From positions 372,001-436,000 of the forward strand of contig NZ_CP026951.1 in NCBI RefSeq assembly GCF_003065485.1: a DNA stretch of 64,000 nucleotides, read 5' to 3'. Positions 1-11,054 of the stretch are shown in pieces; position 1 is the first letter of the stretch, and the number at the start of each line of letters is the position of its first letter. The translations under genes and the position numbers were made by a program. The notes under the pieces were generated by a model that did no database searches, was not told the origin of the DNA, and worked only from the letters and a program-made list of their open reading frames with translations. The DNA is from Salinibacterium hongtaonis. Its GTDB lineage: Bacteria; Actinomycetota; Actinomycetes; Actinomycetales; Microbacteriaceae.

Positions 1-2
1 AC

Positions 3-1186
<1,184 letters not shown>

Positions 1187-1231
1187 TCACTGAGACTTTG
1201 GTGGGCGATGCCGGTGGACGATACTGGAGCC

Positions 1232-1714
1232 ATGACCGCCAGAGGACTCCTTGCCGTTGCCGCCGCCGCGGCCATTCTCGCCCTCACCGGCTGCGCGTCG
1301 AGTGCTCAGCAGCCGGGTGCGTCGACCCCACCATCCGCTTCACCGACGGCCAGCGAGGAGAGTTCGATGGAAAGCATTGCGGACGAGGTTTTCACGGGTC
1401 TGCCCGAGGGCGTCGACACCCCGGCGGATGCTGGCAGCGGTCGACCGGATGCCGTGTGGGTCGAGCCAGGGGCAACCTTTGCGATTATCACCTGGGGCAG
1501 CTCGACCTGCCCGCCCGTCGCCCGCACTCTCGAGCAGATCGGCGACTCAGAAATCGCCATCCAGTTCGATCGCAATGCGCGAACCATGTGCACGATGGAC
1601 TTCGTGCCCACGAGCCACGTCTTCTCGGTCCCCGAGGGCGTCGTGGTGCCTCCGCTGCTCATCACGATGACGGCAGAAGAGCTAGACGGCCCCGTCGAAT
1701 TCGAGCTTCCCTAG
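1232..1714 (+). CDS. small secreted lipoprotein, unknown function
   Basis: A 160-residue protein with a clear lipoprotein signal: a short basic N-terminus, an alanine/leucine-rich core and an LTGC lipobox with Cys21. A Ser/Thr/Pro/Ala-rich linker follows. The mature part carries two cysteines (in STCPPV and RTMCTM) that could form a disulfide. I recognise no family. An upstream in-frame ATG would add residues before the signal peptide and is not preferred. The chosen ATG has GATACT six bases upstream, a possible leaderless -10 box, and GGAG overlaps this spacer. Confidence 0.75.
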   Translation: MTARGLLAVAAAAAILALTGCASSAQQPGASTPPSASPTASEESSMESIADEVFTGLPEGVDTPADAGSGRPDAVWVEPGATFAIITWGSSTCPPVARTLEQIGDSEIAIQFDRNARTMCTMDFVPTSHVFSVPEGVVVPPLLITMTAEELDGPVEFELP

Positions 1715-1848
1715 CGACACGCACGAGGTAACTGGGCATCCCGTGGGCGTCTCGTGGGAATGCCCGGCGAAACCTCTGCGCTGCCTTGCCTCGAGACGAA
1801 CGGTGCTGAATCGTTGATGGCTCATCCGCGCGTTCTGAAAGGGATCCA

Positions 1849-2142
1849 ATGCTCACGCTCACCGACTCCGCAACCACCGTCGTCAAGGCCATCATCGACC
1901 AGAACCCCGACGCCGAGACCGTAGGGGTCCGCATTAATTCGCAGGGTGCCGACGCCAACTTTGAGTTGGGCGTTGCCGTCGTGGCAGCACCAGAGGAGGC
2001 CGATCTTGTGGTCGAGCACGACGGGGCGCGGGTGTTTCTCGACGAGACCGCGACAACCCTGCTTGCCGACAAGGTGCTCGACGCTCAGGTCGGCCAGGAC
2101 GGCTCAGTGAACTTCGCGATTGGTCAGCAGCCGGGCGTCTAG
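1849..2142 (+). CDS. HesB/IscA-fold (A-type Fe-S carrier-like) protein without cysteines
   Basis: A 97-residue protein that starts with an MLTLTDSA segment and continues through VGVRI and FLDETA patterns as in A-type Fe-S carriers. It has no cysteine at all, so the three conserved iron-sulfur ligands of IscA/ErpA are absent and ordinary cluster transfer is unlikely. Cysteine-free versions are, from memory, common in actinobacteria, where they are annotated HesB-like with unknown role. GAAAGGGATCCA before the ATG gives an AAGGG ribosome binding site. The stop overlaps the end of the convergent thioesterase gene by four bases. Confidence 0.7.
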   Translation: MLTLTDSATTVVKAIIDQNPDAETVGVRINSQGADANFELGVAVVAAPEEADLVVEHDGARVFLDETATTLLADKVLDAQVGQDGSVNFAIGQQPGV

Positions 2143-2549
2143 TCGCCCGTCGCCGCCCAGCGCTCAAGGTAGTCGCGCTCGGTCTGATCGAGGGGCCGGG
2201 ACGCACCGCTGTCATCAACGACCACCATCACGGTCGACCCGTCGATCACGACCTGGCCCGACTGCCGCGCCACGAAGCCCATCGTGTACGACGACGTGCC
2301 AACGGCGCGGATGCTCACGTCCACCACAAACTCGGACCCGTATTCAACGGGCCGCCGATAGTTGGTGGTGGCGGAGGCCACGAAAGGGCTTCGACCGAAG
2401 CTGTCGATTCCGTCGATGATGACGGCGTTGCTGCGCCACGACACCCGCGCCTCTTCGAGGAGAGTCGCCACCCGCGCGTTGTTCACATGCCCGTTCACGT
2501 CGACATCCGACCAACGGAGCGGCACGACAACGACGTAGGTTCCTGGCAT
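2139..2549 (-). CDS. acyl-CoA thioesterase, 4HBT hotdog family
   Basis: A 136-residue hotdog-fold protein. The RWSDVDVNGHVNNA motif near residues 12-25 carries the catalytic Asp and the family-typical HVNN loop. EEARVSW on the long helix follows. The family (YbgC/FcbC-like) hydrolyses acyl-CoA thioesters in the cytoplasm; chain-length preference is not visible. TACGAT lies six bases before the ATG with no Shine-Dalgarno, so the mRNA is probably leaderless. It converges with the HesB-like gene. Confidence 0.88.
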   Translation of the reverse strand: MPGTYVVVVPLRWSDVDVNGHVNNARVATLLEEARVSWRSNAVIIDGIDSFGRSPFVASATTNYRRPVEYGSEFVVDVSIRAVGTSSYTMGFVARQSGQVVIDGSTVMVVVDDSGASRPLDQTERDYLERWAATGD

Positions 2550-2650
2550 GCCTCGATCGTACCGATGCTCGGGTTTGGGTTGCCGGTTTTGCGATCGTCT
2601 TCGTCGCAGCCAACTCGTAGCCGCGCGCTCCTAACGGCCGCGTTTATCCG

Positions 2651-4735
<2,085 letters not shown>

Positions 4736-4752
4736 TCACGGGTCATTCGGCT

Positions 4753-4775
4753 GCATGGGTTGTGCGAACCCACGC
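4753..4775 (-). terminator. hairpin after pobA
   Basis: A nine-base stem (4753-4761 with 4767-4775, one G-T pair, CGCAC loop on the minus strand) lies just past the pobA stop and before the fadH promoter. There is no U tract, so termination efficiency is uncertain. Confidence 0.4.
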
Positions 4776-4795
4776 AGCGCGCCACGGGTGAGGCT

Positions 4796-5986
4796 TTAGT
4801 TGTACCCGACATCAAAGGGCCAGCCGGTGTAGGCCTCGGCCAAATACGTCTGCCCCGCAACCGAGCTGGTCACCGTCTCAAGCTCGCCGTATCGGCGCTG
4901 GCGGTCGAACGGGTGTTCCTCCGGCGTCGCGTGCAGCATCGACGTCATCCAGTAGGAGAACTGCTGCCCGCGCCAGATGCGCTTGAGGGCTGTCTCGGAA
5001 TATGTGTCGAGCTTCTCGGTGGTGCCGTTATCGAAGTAGGCGGTCAGCGCATCGGTGAGCACGAGCACGTCGGCGATTGCGAGGTTCATGCCCTTGGCGC
5101 CCGTTGGCGGCACGGTGTGGGCGGCATCGCCCGCGAGGAACATGCGGCCGTACTGCATCGTTTCGCAAACGTAGCTGCGGAACTGCAGCACGTCTTTTTG
5201 AAAGATGTTGCCCTCTTTGAGCTCGGTACCGGCAACGCGGCTCTGCAGTTCGTCCCAAATCTGGGCTTCGCTCCACTCGGCGGTGTCGGTTGTGGGGTCG
5301 CACTGAAAGTACATGCGCTGCACGGTGTCGCTGCGCTGGCTGATGAGGGCGAACCCGTTGTCGCCCGCGCTGTAGATGAGCTCTTCGCTGCTGGGCGGGG
5401 CCTCCGCGAGGATGCCGAACCAGGCGAACGGGTATGGACGAAAGAAATCGCGCCGTTCGGCCTCGGGGATGGTCCACTTGGCGATGCCCTGCGAGCCGTC
5501 GGTGCCAGCGATGAAGTCGGCCTGCACCTCCCACTGCTCACCCTCGGAGTCGGTGAAGGTCACACTGGGGTTGTTCGAGTGCTGCCCATGAATCGCGGAG
5601 TCGGTGACGCTGAACCGGATGTCGGCACCGGCGGCAAGGCGGGAGGCGATGAGGTCGATGAGCACCTCGTGCTGCGGGTAGAGATAGACGGAGCGCCCCA
5701 CGAGGGAGGGAAAGTCGATGCGGTGGCCTTCGCCCTGAAAGCGCAGCTCGATGCCGTCGTGCTTGTGGCCGTCGCGCAGCACACGGTCGCTCACGCCGGT
5801 GTTGACGAGAACGTCGACGGAGCCCTGTTCCAGGATGCCAGCGCGGATGGTCTTTTCGATCTCTTCACGGCTGCGCTTGTCGATGACCACGGAGGAGATG
5901 CCCTGGCGGTCGAGCAGGTGGGAGAGCAGGAGGCCGGCTGGCCCCGCTCCCACAATGGCGACCTGGGTGCGGATGGTCGAGGTCAT
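4796..5986 (-). CDS. pobA: 4-hydroxybenzoate 3-monooxygenase
   Basis: A 396-residue FAD monooxygenase matching PobA over its full length. VAIVGAGPAG at residues 9-18 binds FAD. The YPQHEVL segment, the central DGSQGIAKW (DG motif), RMYFQCD and FLAGDAAHTVPPTGAKGMN all follow the p-hydroxybenzoate hydroxylase pattern. It converts 4-hydroxybenzoate, NADPH and O2 to protocatechuate in the cytoplasm. An IclR regulator gene lies upstream in the same direction, with a perfect palindrome 115 bases before this start. GAAGGAGT before the ATG is the ribosome binding site. No protocatechuate ring-cleavage genes are in the window; a PcaK-type transporter lies 8.5 kb away. Confidence 0.95.
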   Translation of the reverse strand: MTSTIRTQVAIVGAGPAGLLLSHLLDRQGISSVVIDKRSREEIEKTIRAGILEQGSVDVLVNTGVSDRVLRDGHKHDGIELRFQGEGHRIDFPSLVGRSVYLYPQHEVLIDLIASRLAAGADIRFSVTDSAIHGQHSNNPSVTFTDSEGEQWEVQADFIAGTDGSQGIAKWTIPEAERRDFFRPYPFAWFGILAEAPPSSEELIYSAGDNGFALISQRSDTVQRMYFQCDPTTDTAEWSEAQIWDELQSRVAGTELKEGNIFQKDVLQFRSYVCETMQYGRMFLAGDAAHTVPPTGAKGMNLAIADVLVLTDALTAYFDNGTTEKLDTYSETALKRIWRGQQFSYWMTSMLHATPEEHPFDRQRRYGELETVTSSVAGQTYLAEAYTGWPFDVGYN

Positions 5987-6101
5987 GAAGACTCCTTCGT
6001 CTGCGCTGCGAGGCTGATCGCTCGCAGCGCGTGCTGGTGGCGGCTCTGGTGCGGTAGCCGTGCAGCAATTCTGAACACCGCGGGCGGCCGCGCAAAGCGA
6101 G

Positions 6102-6118
6102 TTCCCATTGAATGGGAA
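6102..6118. promoter_or_regulatory. palindromic operator upstream of pobA (probable IclR site)
   Basis: TTCCCATTGAATGGGAA is a perfect palindrome of two 8-base arms around one central base. It sits between the IclR gene stop and pobA. IclR-family regulators of aromatic catabolism (PobR, PcaR, PcaU) are known to bind palindromes of about this size near their targets. Confidence 0.7.
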
Positions 6119-6141
6119 TCTATTTGGGGGTGACGGTGGCC

Positions 6142-6906
6142 CTATTGTGCGTTCTGCGACGCGCGCATCGCCCGAGTTATGCCCTGGGCTGCCGATTTCA
6201 GATACACAGTCGCGGCATCCGCATCGCGAGAATCTCGCGGGAGAACCACGGAGAGCGCCGCGATGATGCCCCCACCCGGGCCTCGAACGGGCACCGCGAT
6301 GCCCAGCGACTCTGGGGCAATATAGCCGGGCGCAACCGCGTGGCCCACCCGGCGAATCTCGGCGATCTTGGCCCGTAGAGCATCCGGATCGGTGATGGTT
6401 TCGGGCGAAGTTCCCGTGAGCGACGATGACAGGATGCGGTGCTGCAGATCGTCGTCGGCGTGCGCCAGCAACACCAGGCCGGAGGACGACGCATGCAGGG
6501 GGAGGCGGCCGGCGATGCGCGTGATGTTGGCGCCGGAATCCCGCGCCGAGAGCCTCTCGATGAACAACGCCTCGTCATCTTCGAGCACGGCGAGCTGCGT
6601 ATGCTGGCGCAGCTTGGCCTGCACGTCTTCCATGAACGGGATAGCGACCTGCCGCAACCGCAGCGCCTGAGACCCGCGCATCGCGAGCTCCCACAGACGC
6701 ATGCCCACGTGCACATTGCCGCGATCGTCTCTCTCCAGCAGGCCGTACTCGCTCAGCTCTGACACGATGCGGTGCGTCGTGGACGACGGCAGGCCCGTGC
6801 GCCGCGCGATATCGGAGACGCTGCGGCTGGTGCGGTCAGTGTCGAACGTCTCGAGAATGCGCACGACCCTGCTGATGAGGGAGTCACCGCTCTCGGAGTT
6901 CGCCAT
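6142..6906 (-). CDS. IclR-family transcriptional regulator (probable pobA regulator)
   Basis: A 254-residue IclR protein of normal length. The N-terminal winged helix covers about residues 10-70 (SLISRVVRILETFD, then TGLPSSTTHRIVSEL as recognition helix). The C-terminal ligand-binding domain runs from about 80 to the end, with the GxIAPESLGIAVPV segment. In this family small aromatic acids often act as effectors. Its position upstream of pobA and the palindrome between them suggest it controls pobA in response to 4-hydroxybenzoate or protocatechuate. This link is inference from position. Confidence 0.88.
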   Translation of the reverse strand: MANSESGDSLISRVVRILETFDTDRTSRSVSDIARRTGLPSSTTHRIVSELSEYGLLERDDRGNVHVGMRLWELAMRGSQALRLRQVAIPFMEDVQAKLRQHTQLAVLEDDEALFIERLSARDSGANITRIAGRLPLHASSSGLVLLAHADDDLQHRILSSSLTGTSPETITDPDALRAKIAEIRRVGHAVAPGYIAPESLGIAVPVRGPGGGIIAALSVVLPRDSRDADAATVYLKSAAQGITRAMRASQNAQ

Positions 6907-6942
6907 TCCCCAAGGTTCTCACGAGAGGGTGAGGCCGCAGTG

Positions 6943-7680
6943 CTAACGGGGCGTGGAGACCGCGGCCGCCAAAATGGCAAGAGTGATGAACGACAGCACC
7001 ACCGGTGCGCCATAAGCGAGCACATAAACCACGATTGGCGAAGCACTTCCGCGATGCGGCCGCACATGGTGGCGACGCACCGACAGATACACGAGGGTGT
7101 GAAGCAAGAGCCACCACGGGGAGGCTGAGCGGGCGTGTCCCATGGCGAGCAGTGAGGCCCGGTCGCGATAGGCCAGCCAGACGGTGCTGGAAATAGTGGC
7201 AAGTGAGATGGCGAAACTGACGGCGGACCACTGAAGCGTGAGCATGGAGAACTCGCTGAGTGACCTGGTCGACCCCGGGCCGAAGAAGTCTCCCGCCAGC
7301 CCCGTGGGGCCGAAGGGGAACATTGCGAAGAGAACGCCGACCTGCACAGCGGAGGCGATGAGGGGCAAAAATATGACCCACCACACCGCAGCGGTGTGGG
7401 CGCTCGACGGCTGAGGCGTCCAACCGCGGTACATGCCCTGGGCGGCGGATGGTGTGCGAGGCATGGCGCCGAAGGTGGAGGGTGCAGGAGTGGGCGACGC
7501 GAATGACGGTGCTGCGGTTGCGACGGGACTTAAGGCCGGGGTTGCCGCCGGGAGCGCTGCATGTCCCTGCGCAATGAAGCTGCGCGGAGGCTCGCCTATG
7601 GAGGGGAGCGTCGCCCGCCATTCGGCTTCGCTCAGTTGATCGGGCTGCGACCCCTGTTGCCCAAAATCTGGTGTGCTCAC
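6943..7680 (-). CDS. four-helix membrane protein with Pro/Ala-rich N-terminus, unknown function
   Basis: About 245 residues. The first 95 are low-complexity (Ala/Pro/Ser/Thr-rich) and probably cytoplasmic. Four hydrophobic segments follow: AVWWVIFLPLIASAVQVGVLF, a segment around WSAVSFAISLATISSTVWLAY, WWLLLHTLVYLSV and a last helix around VVLSFITLAILAAAV. I recognise no named family. I chose the GTG at 7680 because GGAGGGGG lies ten bases upstream. An in-frame ATG at 7707 has no ribosome binding site. It is downstream of the DUF2510 gene in the same direction. Confidence 0.72.
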   Translation of the reverse strand: MSTPDFGQQGSQPDQLSEAEWRATLPSIGEPPRSFIAQGHAALPAATPALSPVATAAPSFASPTPAPSTFGAMPRTPSAAQGMYRGWTPQPSSAHTAAVWWVIFLPLIASAVQVGVLFAMFPFGPTGLAGDFFGPGSTRSLSEFSMLTLQWSAVSFAISLATISSTVWLAYRDRASLLAMGHARSASPWWLLLHTLVYLSVRRHHVRPHRGSASPIVVYVLAYGAPVVLSFITLAILAAAVSTPR

Positions 7681-7776
7681 GCCCGGGCCCCCTCCGGTCT
7701 GTGACATCGACGGTTCACAGTACCGGGGAGCGACGCTTCGCCGTCACCCCCTGTGCGGGGGATACGCGAGAGAAAT

Positions 7777-8349
7777 TCAGCGAACGTGGCGACCGGGCTT
7801 CGGTGGAGCGGGCTTGGCCGCGGCGGGCTTTTTTGCGGCTGCTGGTTTCTTCGCTGCGGGCTTCTTGGCGGCTGCGGGCTTTTTTACGGCAGCGGCCTTC
7901 TTGGGGTCCGCCTTCTCGGGCGGAGCTGTCCTGCTTGAATTCGCACCAGGCTTCTTCGAGGCTGCAGCCTCCGCTGCGCGCGCTGCTTGTCGCTCAGATT
8001 GCTCCGTCTTCGGCTCTTCTTCTGTCGGAGTCTCGGCCGAGGGCAGGCCGAATGGCAGCTTGTGAGCGAGCGCGGCAAGGCTGCGGCCGAGACGCGCGGC
8101 CGTGCGAATGCGCCGGGGGGCGGGGACGGTCACGGCGGTGCTGGTCTTCACCGCATCCGTGTCGATGCCCTTAGCTTTGGCGTGCGCGCGGTACTCGGCA
8201 AGGTCGTCGACCTCATAGACCACGACGGGGCGCTGGAAGGGCGCAGTGTGCTGGGTCCACGTTGTGCCATCCCACCAACGCCGGTGATCCGCCCCATCGG
8301 GATCGGGGTACCAGCCGGCGGGAAGGCGAATGTTGTGGAGGTGTTCCAT
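7777..8349 (-). CDS. DUF2510 protein with Lys/Ala/Pro-rich tail
   Basis: A 190-residue protein. Residues 1-40 match DUF2510 (LPAGWYPDPDG then RWWDGTTWTQHT), a short domain usually found at the N-terminus of actinobacterial envelope proteins. There is no membrane segment. The C-terminal 60 residues are a basic repeat of AAAKKPAAKK units resembling the tails of actinobacterial HupB and histone H1-like proteins, which suggests nucleic-acid or polyanion binding. The frame is open further upstream to 8589, but DUF2510 starts at the ATG at 8349, so the longer start was rejected. Confidence 0.78.
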   Translation of the reverse strand: MEHLHNIRLPAGWYPDPDGADHRRWWDGTTWTQHTAPFQRPVVVYEVDDLAEYRAHAKAKGIDTDAVKTSTAVTVPAPRRIRTAARLGRSLAALAHKLPFGLPSAETPTEEEPKTEQSERQAARAAEAAASKKPGANSSRTAPPEKADPKKAAAVKKPAAAKKPAAKKPAAAKKPAAAKPAPPKPGRHVR

Positions 8350-8525
8350 GGCCCTGCAACTTCCCTTCGCCGCGATGCTTCCAGTCTGCCGCGCCGAGCG
8401 CCATCTTGGACTCGCGAAACGCACAGGATTCGAGTGAAATCTTGGCGACACTCTCACTCGCAGGAGTGCGGGACTATGCTGACGAAGCCCCGGCTGCAGG
8501 GGTAACAGGCTCGAACAAGGGAGCC

Positions 8526-10358
8526 ATGATGAATGTCTACTCGCCGCTTCCATTTGATGGCAGCGAAAGCTCGCACGATTCCGACGCAACCACAGCGGTT
8601 CGCGACGGTCACCTCACCATTGTTAACACCACGCTCACCCCGTGGCAGGCACGGTGGGCAGACCTCGAATTCGTGCGTGGTGTGCTCGATCGCGCCGCGA
8701 TCGACTTTTTTCTCGTGCGCTCAAGCGACCACAGTCCCGTTGTCGTGGTCGACTTCGCCGACCGTGACAGACTCGCCCGCGCTCTTGCGGATGCCTGCCG
8801 CACCGAGCCCTTCTACAGCCGCACCGAAAAACTCTCATCGGCAGCAAAGGCCGACCTCGCCGCCCGCGGCCGAGGAGTAGCCAGCGGCAGCGGGTCGCAC
8901 CACACAGAATCGGTGGTTGCCGACTCCGCGCTGTTCTCCGCTGAGAACAATGAGGCCGACGCGCGCTCCGCCGATTTTGCGGACGCCCTGCATCTCGATG
9001 CCGATCTGCGCGATACCTACGATCAGTCGGGAGACCTCGGTCTCGCAGCGGCCGAGCTGCTCACTCCCGGTCGCCGCACCGTGCTGCTCGCCGAGGGGCG
9101 CCTGTCGCGCGATAGTTCCGCTCGGGCGTTCACGCTGTATCGCCCGCGGGAGGCCGCCAACGGAAGGCTGCGTTACGGGGCAGAGAACGGGGTTGCTCTC
9201 GAACTGTGGGAGCACGCCTCTGACCGGGTTGTTTCTGGGTCGGGATCCGACTCCGCCACGCTGGTCATCCGGGATGTCATCGCTCCCCGCGCCAACCTCC
9301 TGCTGCGGCACCGCACGCCCGAGGCAGAACTCGTGCGCAGCACTGTGTCTCTGCACGGTAGGCCGTGGCCAACGCTTCAGGGGATGTTCGAGCCAACAGT
9401 CGACGAGGTCACCTTCGACATCGACATGGTCTTCTCGTGGGTCGACGGGTCGTCGCTGGAGTTTCAGCGGGCTCGTGCCCGCAGGCTCGAAAGCTACGTT
9501 GTCGGCGAGGGCGACGACCACGAGGCGCGGTTCCGTCAGCTCGACGAGCTGCGTTACGCGCTGCGTTCCATCTATCTCTTCGCGCCGTGGGTTCGCAATA
9601 TCTATATCGCGACCGACTCGCCCCGCCCGTCGTGGCTCGCAGAGCATCCGAGGGTCACCCTCATGCGCAGCGAGGCCTTCTTCGCCGACACCTCTGTGCT
9701 GCCGACCCATAACTCCCATGCCGTCGAAAGCCAGTTGCACAACATCGAGGGTCTTAGCGAGCACTTCTTGTATTCGAACGACGACATGTTCTTTGGGCGC
9801 CCCGTCTCGCCGGAGATGTTCTTCTCTTCCGGCGGCGTCAGTCGCTTCATCCAGTCGATGACTCGCATTGGGGTCGGAGATAGCAACCCCGGTCGCAGCG
9901 GGTTCGAGAATGCCGCGCGGGTCAATCGTGCCCTGCTTGAGGAGCGCTTCGGCGTGACGATCACGCGGCATCTTGAGCACGCTGCCACGCCGCTGCGCCG
10001 CTCTGTGATGCGCGAGCTCGAAGCGGAGTTCCCCGACGACTTCGCCCGAACCGCTGCGGCAAAGTTTCGGCAGGCCACCGATGTCTCTGTTACTAATTCG
10101 CTCTATCACTACTATGCGGAGGCGACAGGGCGGGCCGTTCCGACCACGGAGGCCAAGGTGCGGTACGTGGATACGACGGCTCGCGAGGGGGTTCGGCAGA
10201 TGAAGCGGTTGCTCAAGCGCCGCAACTACGACTTCTTCTGCCTCAACGACGGCAGCTTTCCCGAGCTCGATGGCGAAGAGCGGGCGAGAGCCGTGCGATG
10301 GTTCCTCGAACGCTACTTTCCGATTCCCGCGCCCTGGGAGCTGCCAGACCCCGTCTGA
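8526..10358 (+). CDS. Stealth-family sugar-phosphate transferase
   Basis: A 610-residue protein with the Stealth conserved regions. FDIDMVFSWVDG near residue 297 is the diagnostic CR2 motif. It is followed by LRYALRSIYLFAPWVRNIYIATD, then LPTHNSHAVES and FLYSNDDMFFGRPV. CR3 and CR4 continue to about residue 560. Known members transfer hexose-1-phosphate from nucleotide sugars to build phosphodiester-linked capsule or wall polysaccharides. There is no signal peptide or membrane helix. The N-terminal 290 residues are less conserved. AAGGGAG upstream fits ATG 8526 or 8529. No other capsule genes are adjacent. Confidence 0.87.
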   Translation: MMNVYSPLPFDGSESSHDSDATTAVRDGHLTIVNTTLTPWQARWADLEFVRGVLDRAAIDFFLVRSSDHSPVVVVDFADRDRLARALADACRTEPFYSRTEKLSSAAKADLAARGRGVASGSGSHHTESVVADSALFSAENNEADARSADFADALHLDADLRDTYDQSGDLGLAAAELLTPGRRTVLLAEGRLSRDSSARAFTLYRPREAANGRLRYGAENGVALELWEHASDRVVSGSGSDSATLVIRDVIAPRANLLLRHRTPEAELVRSTVSLHGRPWPTLQGMFEPTVDEVTFDIDMVFSWVDGSSLEFQRARARRLESYVVGEGDDHEARFRQLDELRYALRSIYLFAPWVRNIYIATDSPRPSWLAEHPRVTLMRSEAFFADTSVLPTHNSHAVESQLHNIEGLSEHFLYSNDDMFFGRPVSPEMFFSSGGVSRFIQSMTRIGVGDSNPGRSGFENAARVNRALLEERFGVTITRHLEHAATPLRRSVMRELEAEFPDDFARTAAAKFRQATDVSVTNSLYHYYAEATGRAVPTTEAKVRYVDTTAREGVRQMKRLLKRRNYDFFCLNDGSFPELDGEERARAVRWFLERYFPIPAPWELPDPV

Positions 10359-10471
10359 GTGGCGTAGGCGAGGAACGCTCCCCTTAAGGGGGGATGCGCA
10401 GCATAGCGCGCGGCGAGTTGACTAGGCAGATCGGCTGTCGAACCCGGTGTTCATCCGACCGCCGCACTTGA

Positions 10472-10491
10472 ATCTTTCACCGCCGAAAGAT
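10472..10491 (+). other. hairpin just before a ribosome binding site
   Basis: ATCTTTC and GAAAGAT form a perfect 7-base stem with loop ACCGCC. The stem ends five bases before the GGAGG (10497-10501) of the next gene. It could affect translation or be chance. Confidence 0.3.
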
Positions 10492-10510
10492 GCACTGGAG
10501 GTACTACCCG

Positions 10511-11026
10511 ATGCCTGAACTCAGCTCGTTTGCCCGCGTCGCCCGCACCACGGCCGTGGTTGTCACCGCTCTCACCCTCGCCGTTGGGCTCAGTGCCTGC
10601 GGTGGTGGGGAGGAGCCGGTCGCCCCAACGTCGACCACGGAGAGCGGCGTCGGCAAGTCATTTGAAAGCACGGACGGGGTCGCGGTTGCGGTGACCCGGC
10701 GTATCTGCGGCATCAGTGCTGTGGGCAAGGATCAGCCCGAATACACGGCGGTCGGCCAGTACTGCACGGTAGGCGTCAATGTCGTGAACGACTCCGATGC
10801 TTCGGCCGATCTCTCCCAGCTCAAGGTCACCGGCCATTCGGGGGATACCGAGTACTTTCCCGACTATTGGGCGGGCACGGCAGCCGATGGTGGCATGCAG
10901 GTGCTCGAGCCGGGCGGCTCTGTCGAATCGACGCTGTTCTTTGACATTCCCAAGGGGGCCCTGCTCGATACCGTCACTCTCGTGAGCCCCTGGCCGGGCA
11001 TCGAGGAGTTCGAGGTCGCCTTCTAG
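10511..11026 (+). CDS. DUF4352 lipoprotein
   Basis: A 171-residue secreted lipoprotein. The N-terminus ends in an LSACGGG lipobox, followed by a Thr/Ser linker. The mature part matches DUF4352, an immunoglobulin-like fold found in many Gram-positive lipoproteins. Typical elements are QYCTVGVNVVNDSDA and a late LEPGGSVESTLFFDIPKG strand pair. Two cysteines (RICGI and QYCTV) may form a disulfide. Function is unknown; related domains bind ligands or partner proteins outside the membrane. GGAGG nine bases before ATG 10511 sets the start. Confidence 0.82.
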   Translation: MPELSSFARVARTTAVVVTALTLAVGLSACGGGEEPVAPTSTTESGVGKSFESTDGVAVAVTRRICGISAVGKDQPEYTAVGQYCTVGVNVVNDSDASADLSQLKVTGHSGDTEYFPDYWAGTAADGGMQVLEPGGSVESTLFFDIPKGALLDTVTLVSPWPGIEEFEVAF

Positions 11027-11054
11027 AGAGGGTGAGCGCGGCTAAAGTGGCCGC

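Noticed and set aside
10380-10391. CCCCTTAAGGGG palindrome as terminator of the Stealth gene
   Set aside because: It has no loop and cannot form a stable RNA hairpin.
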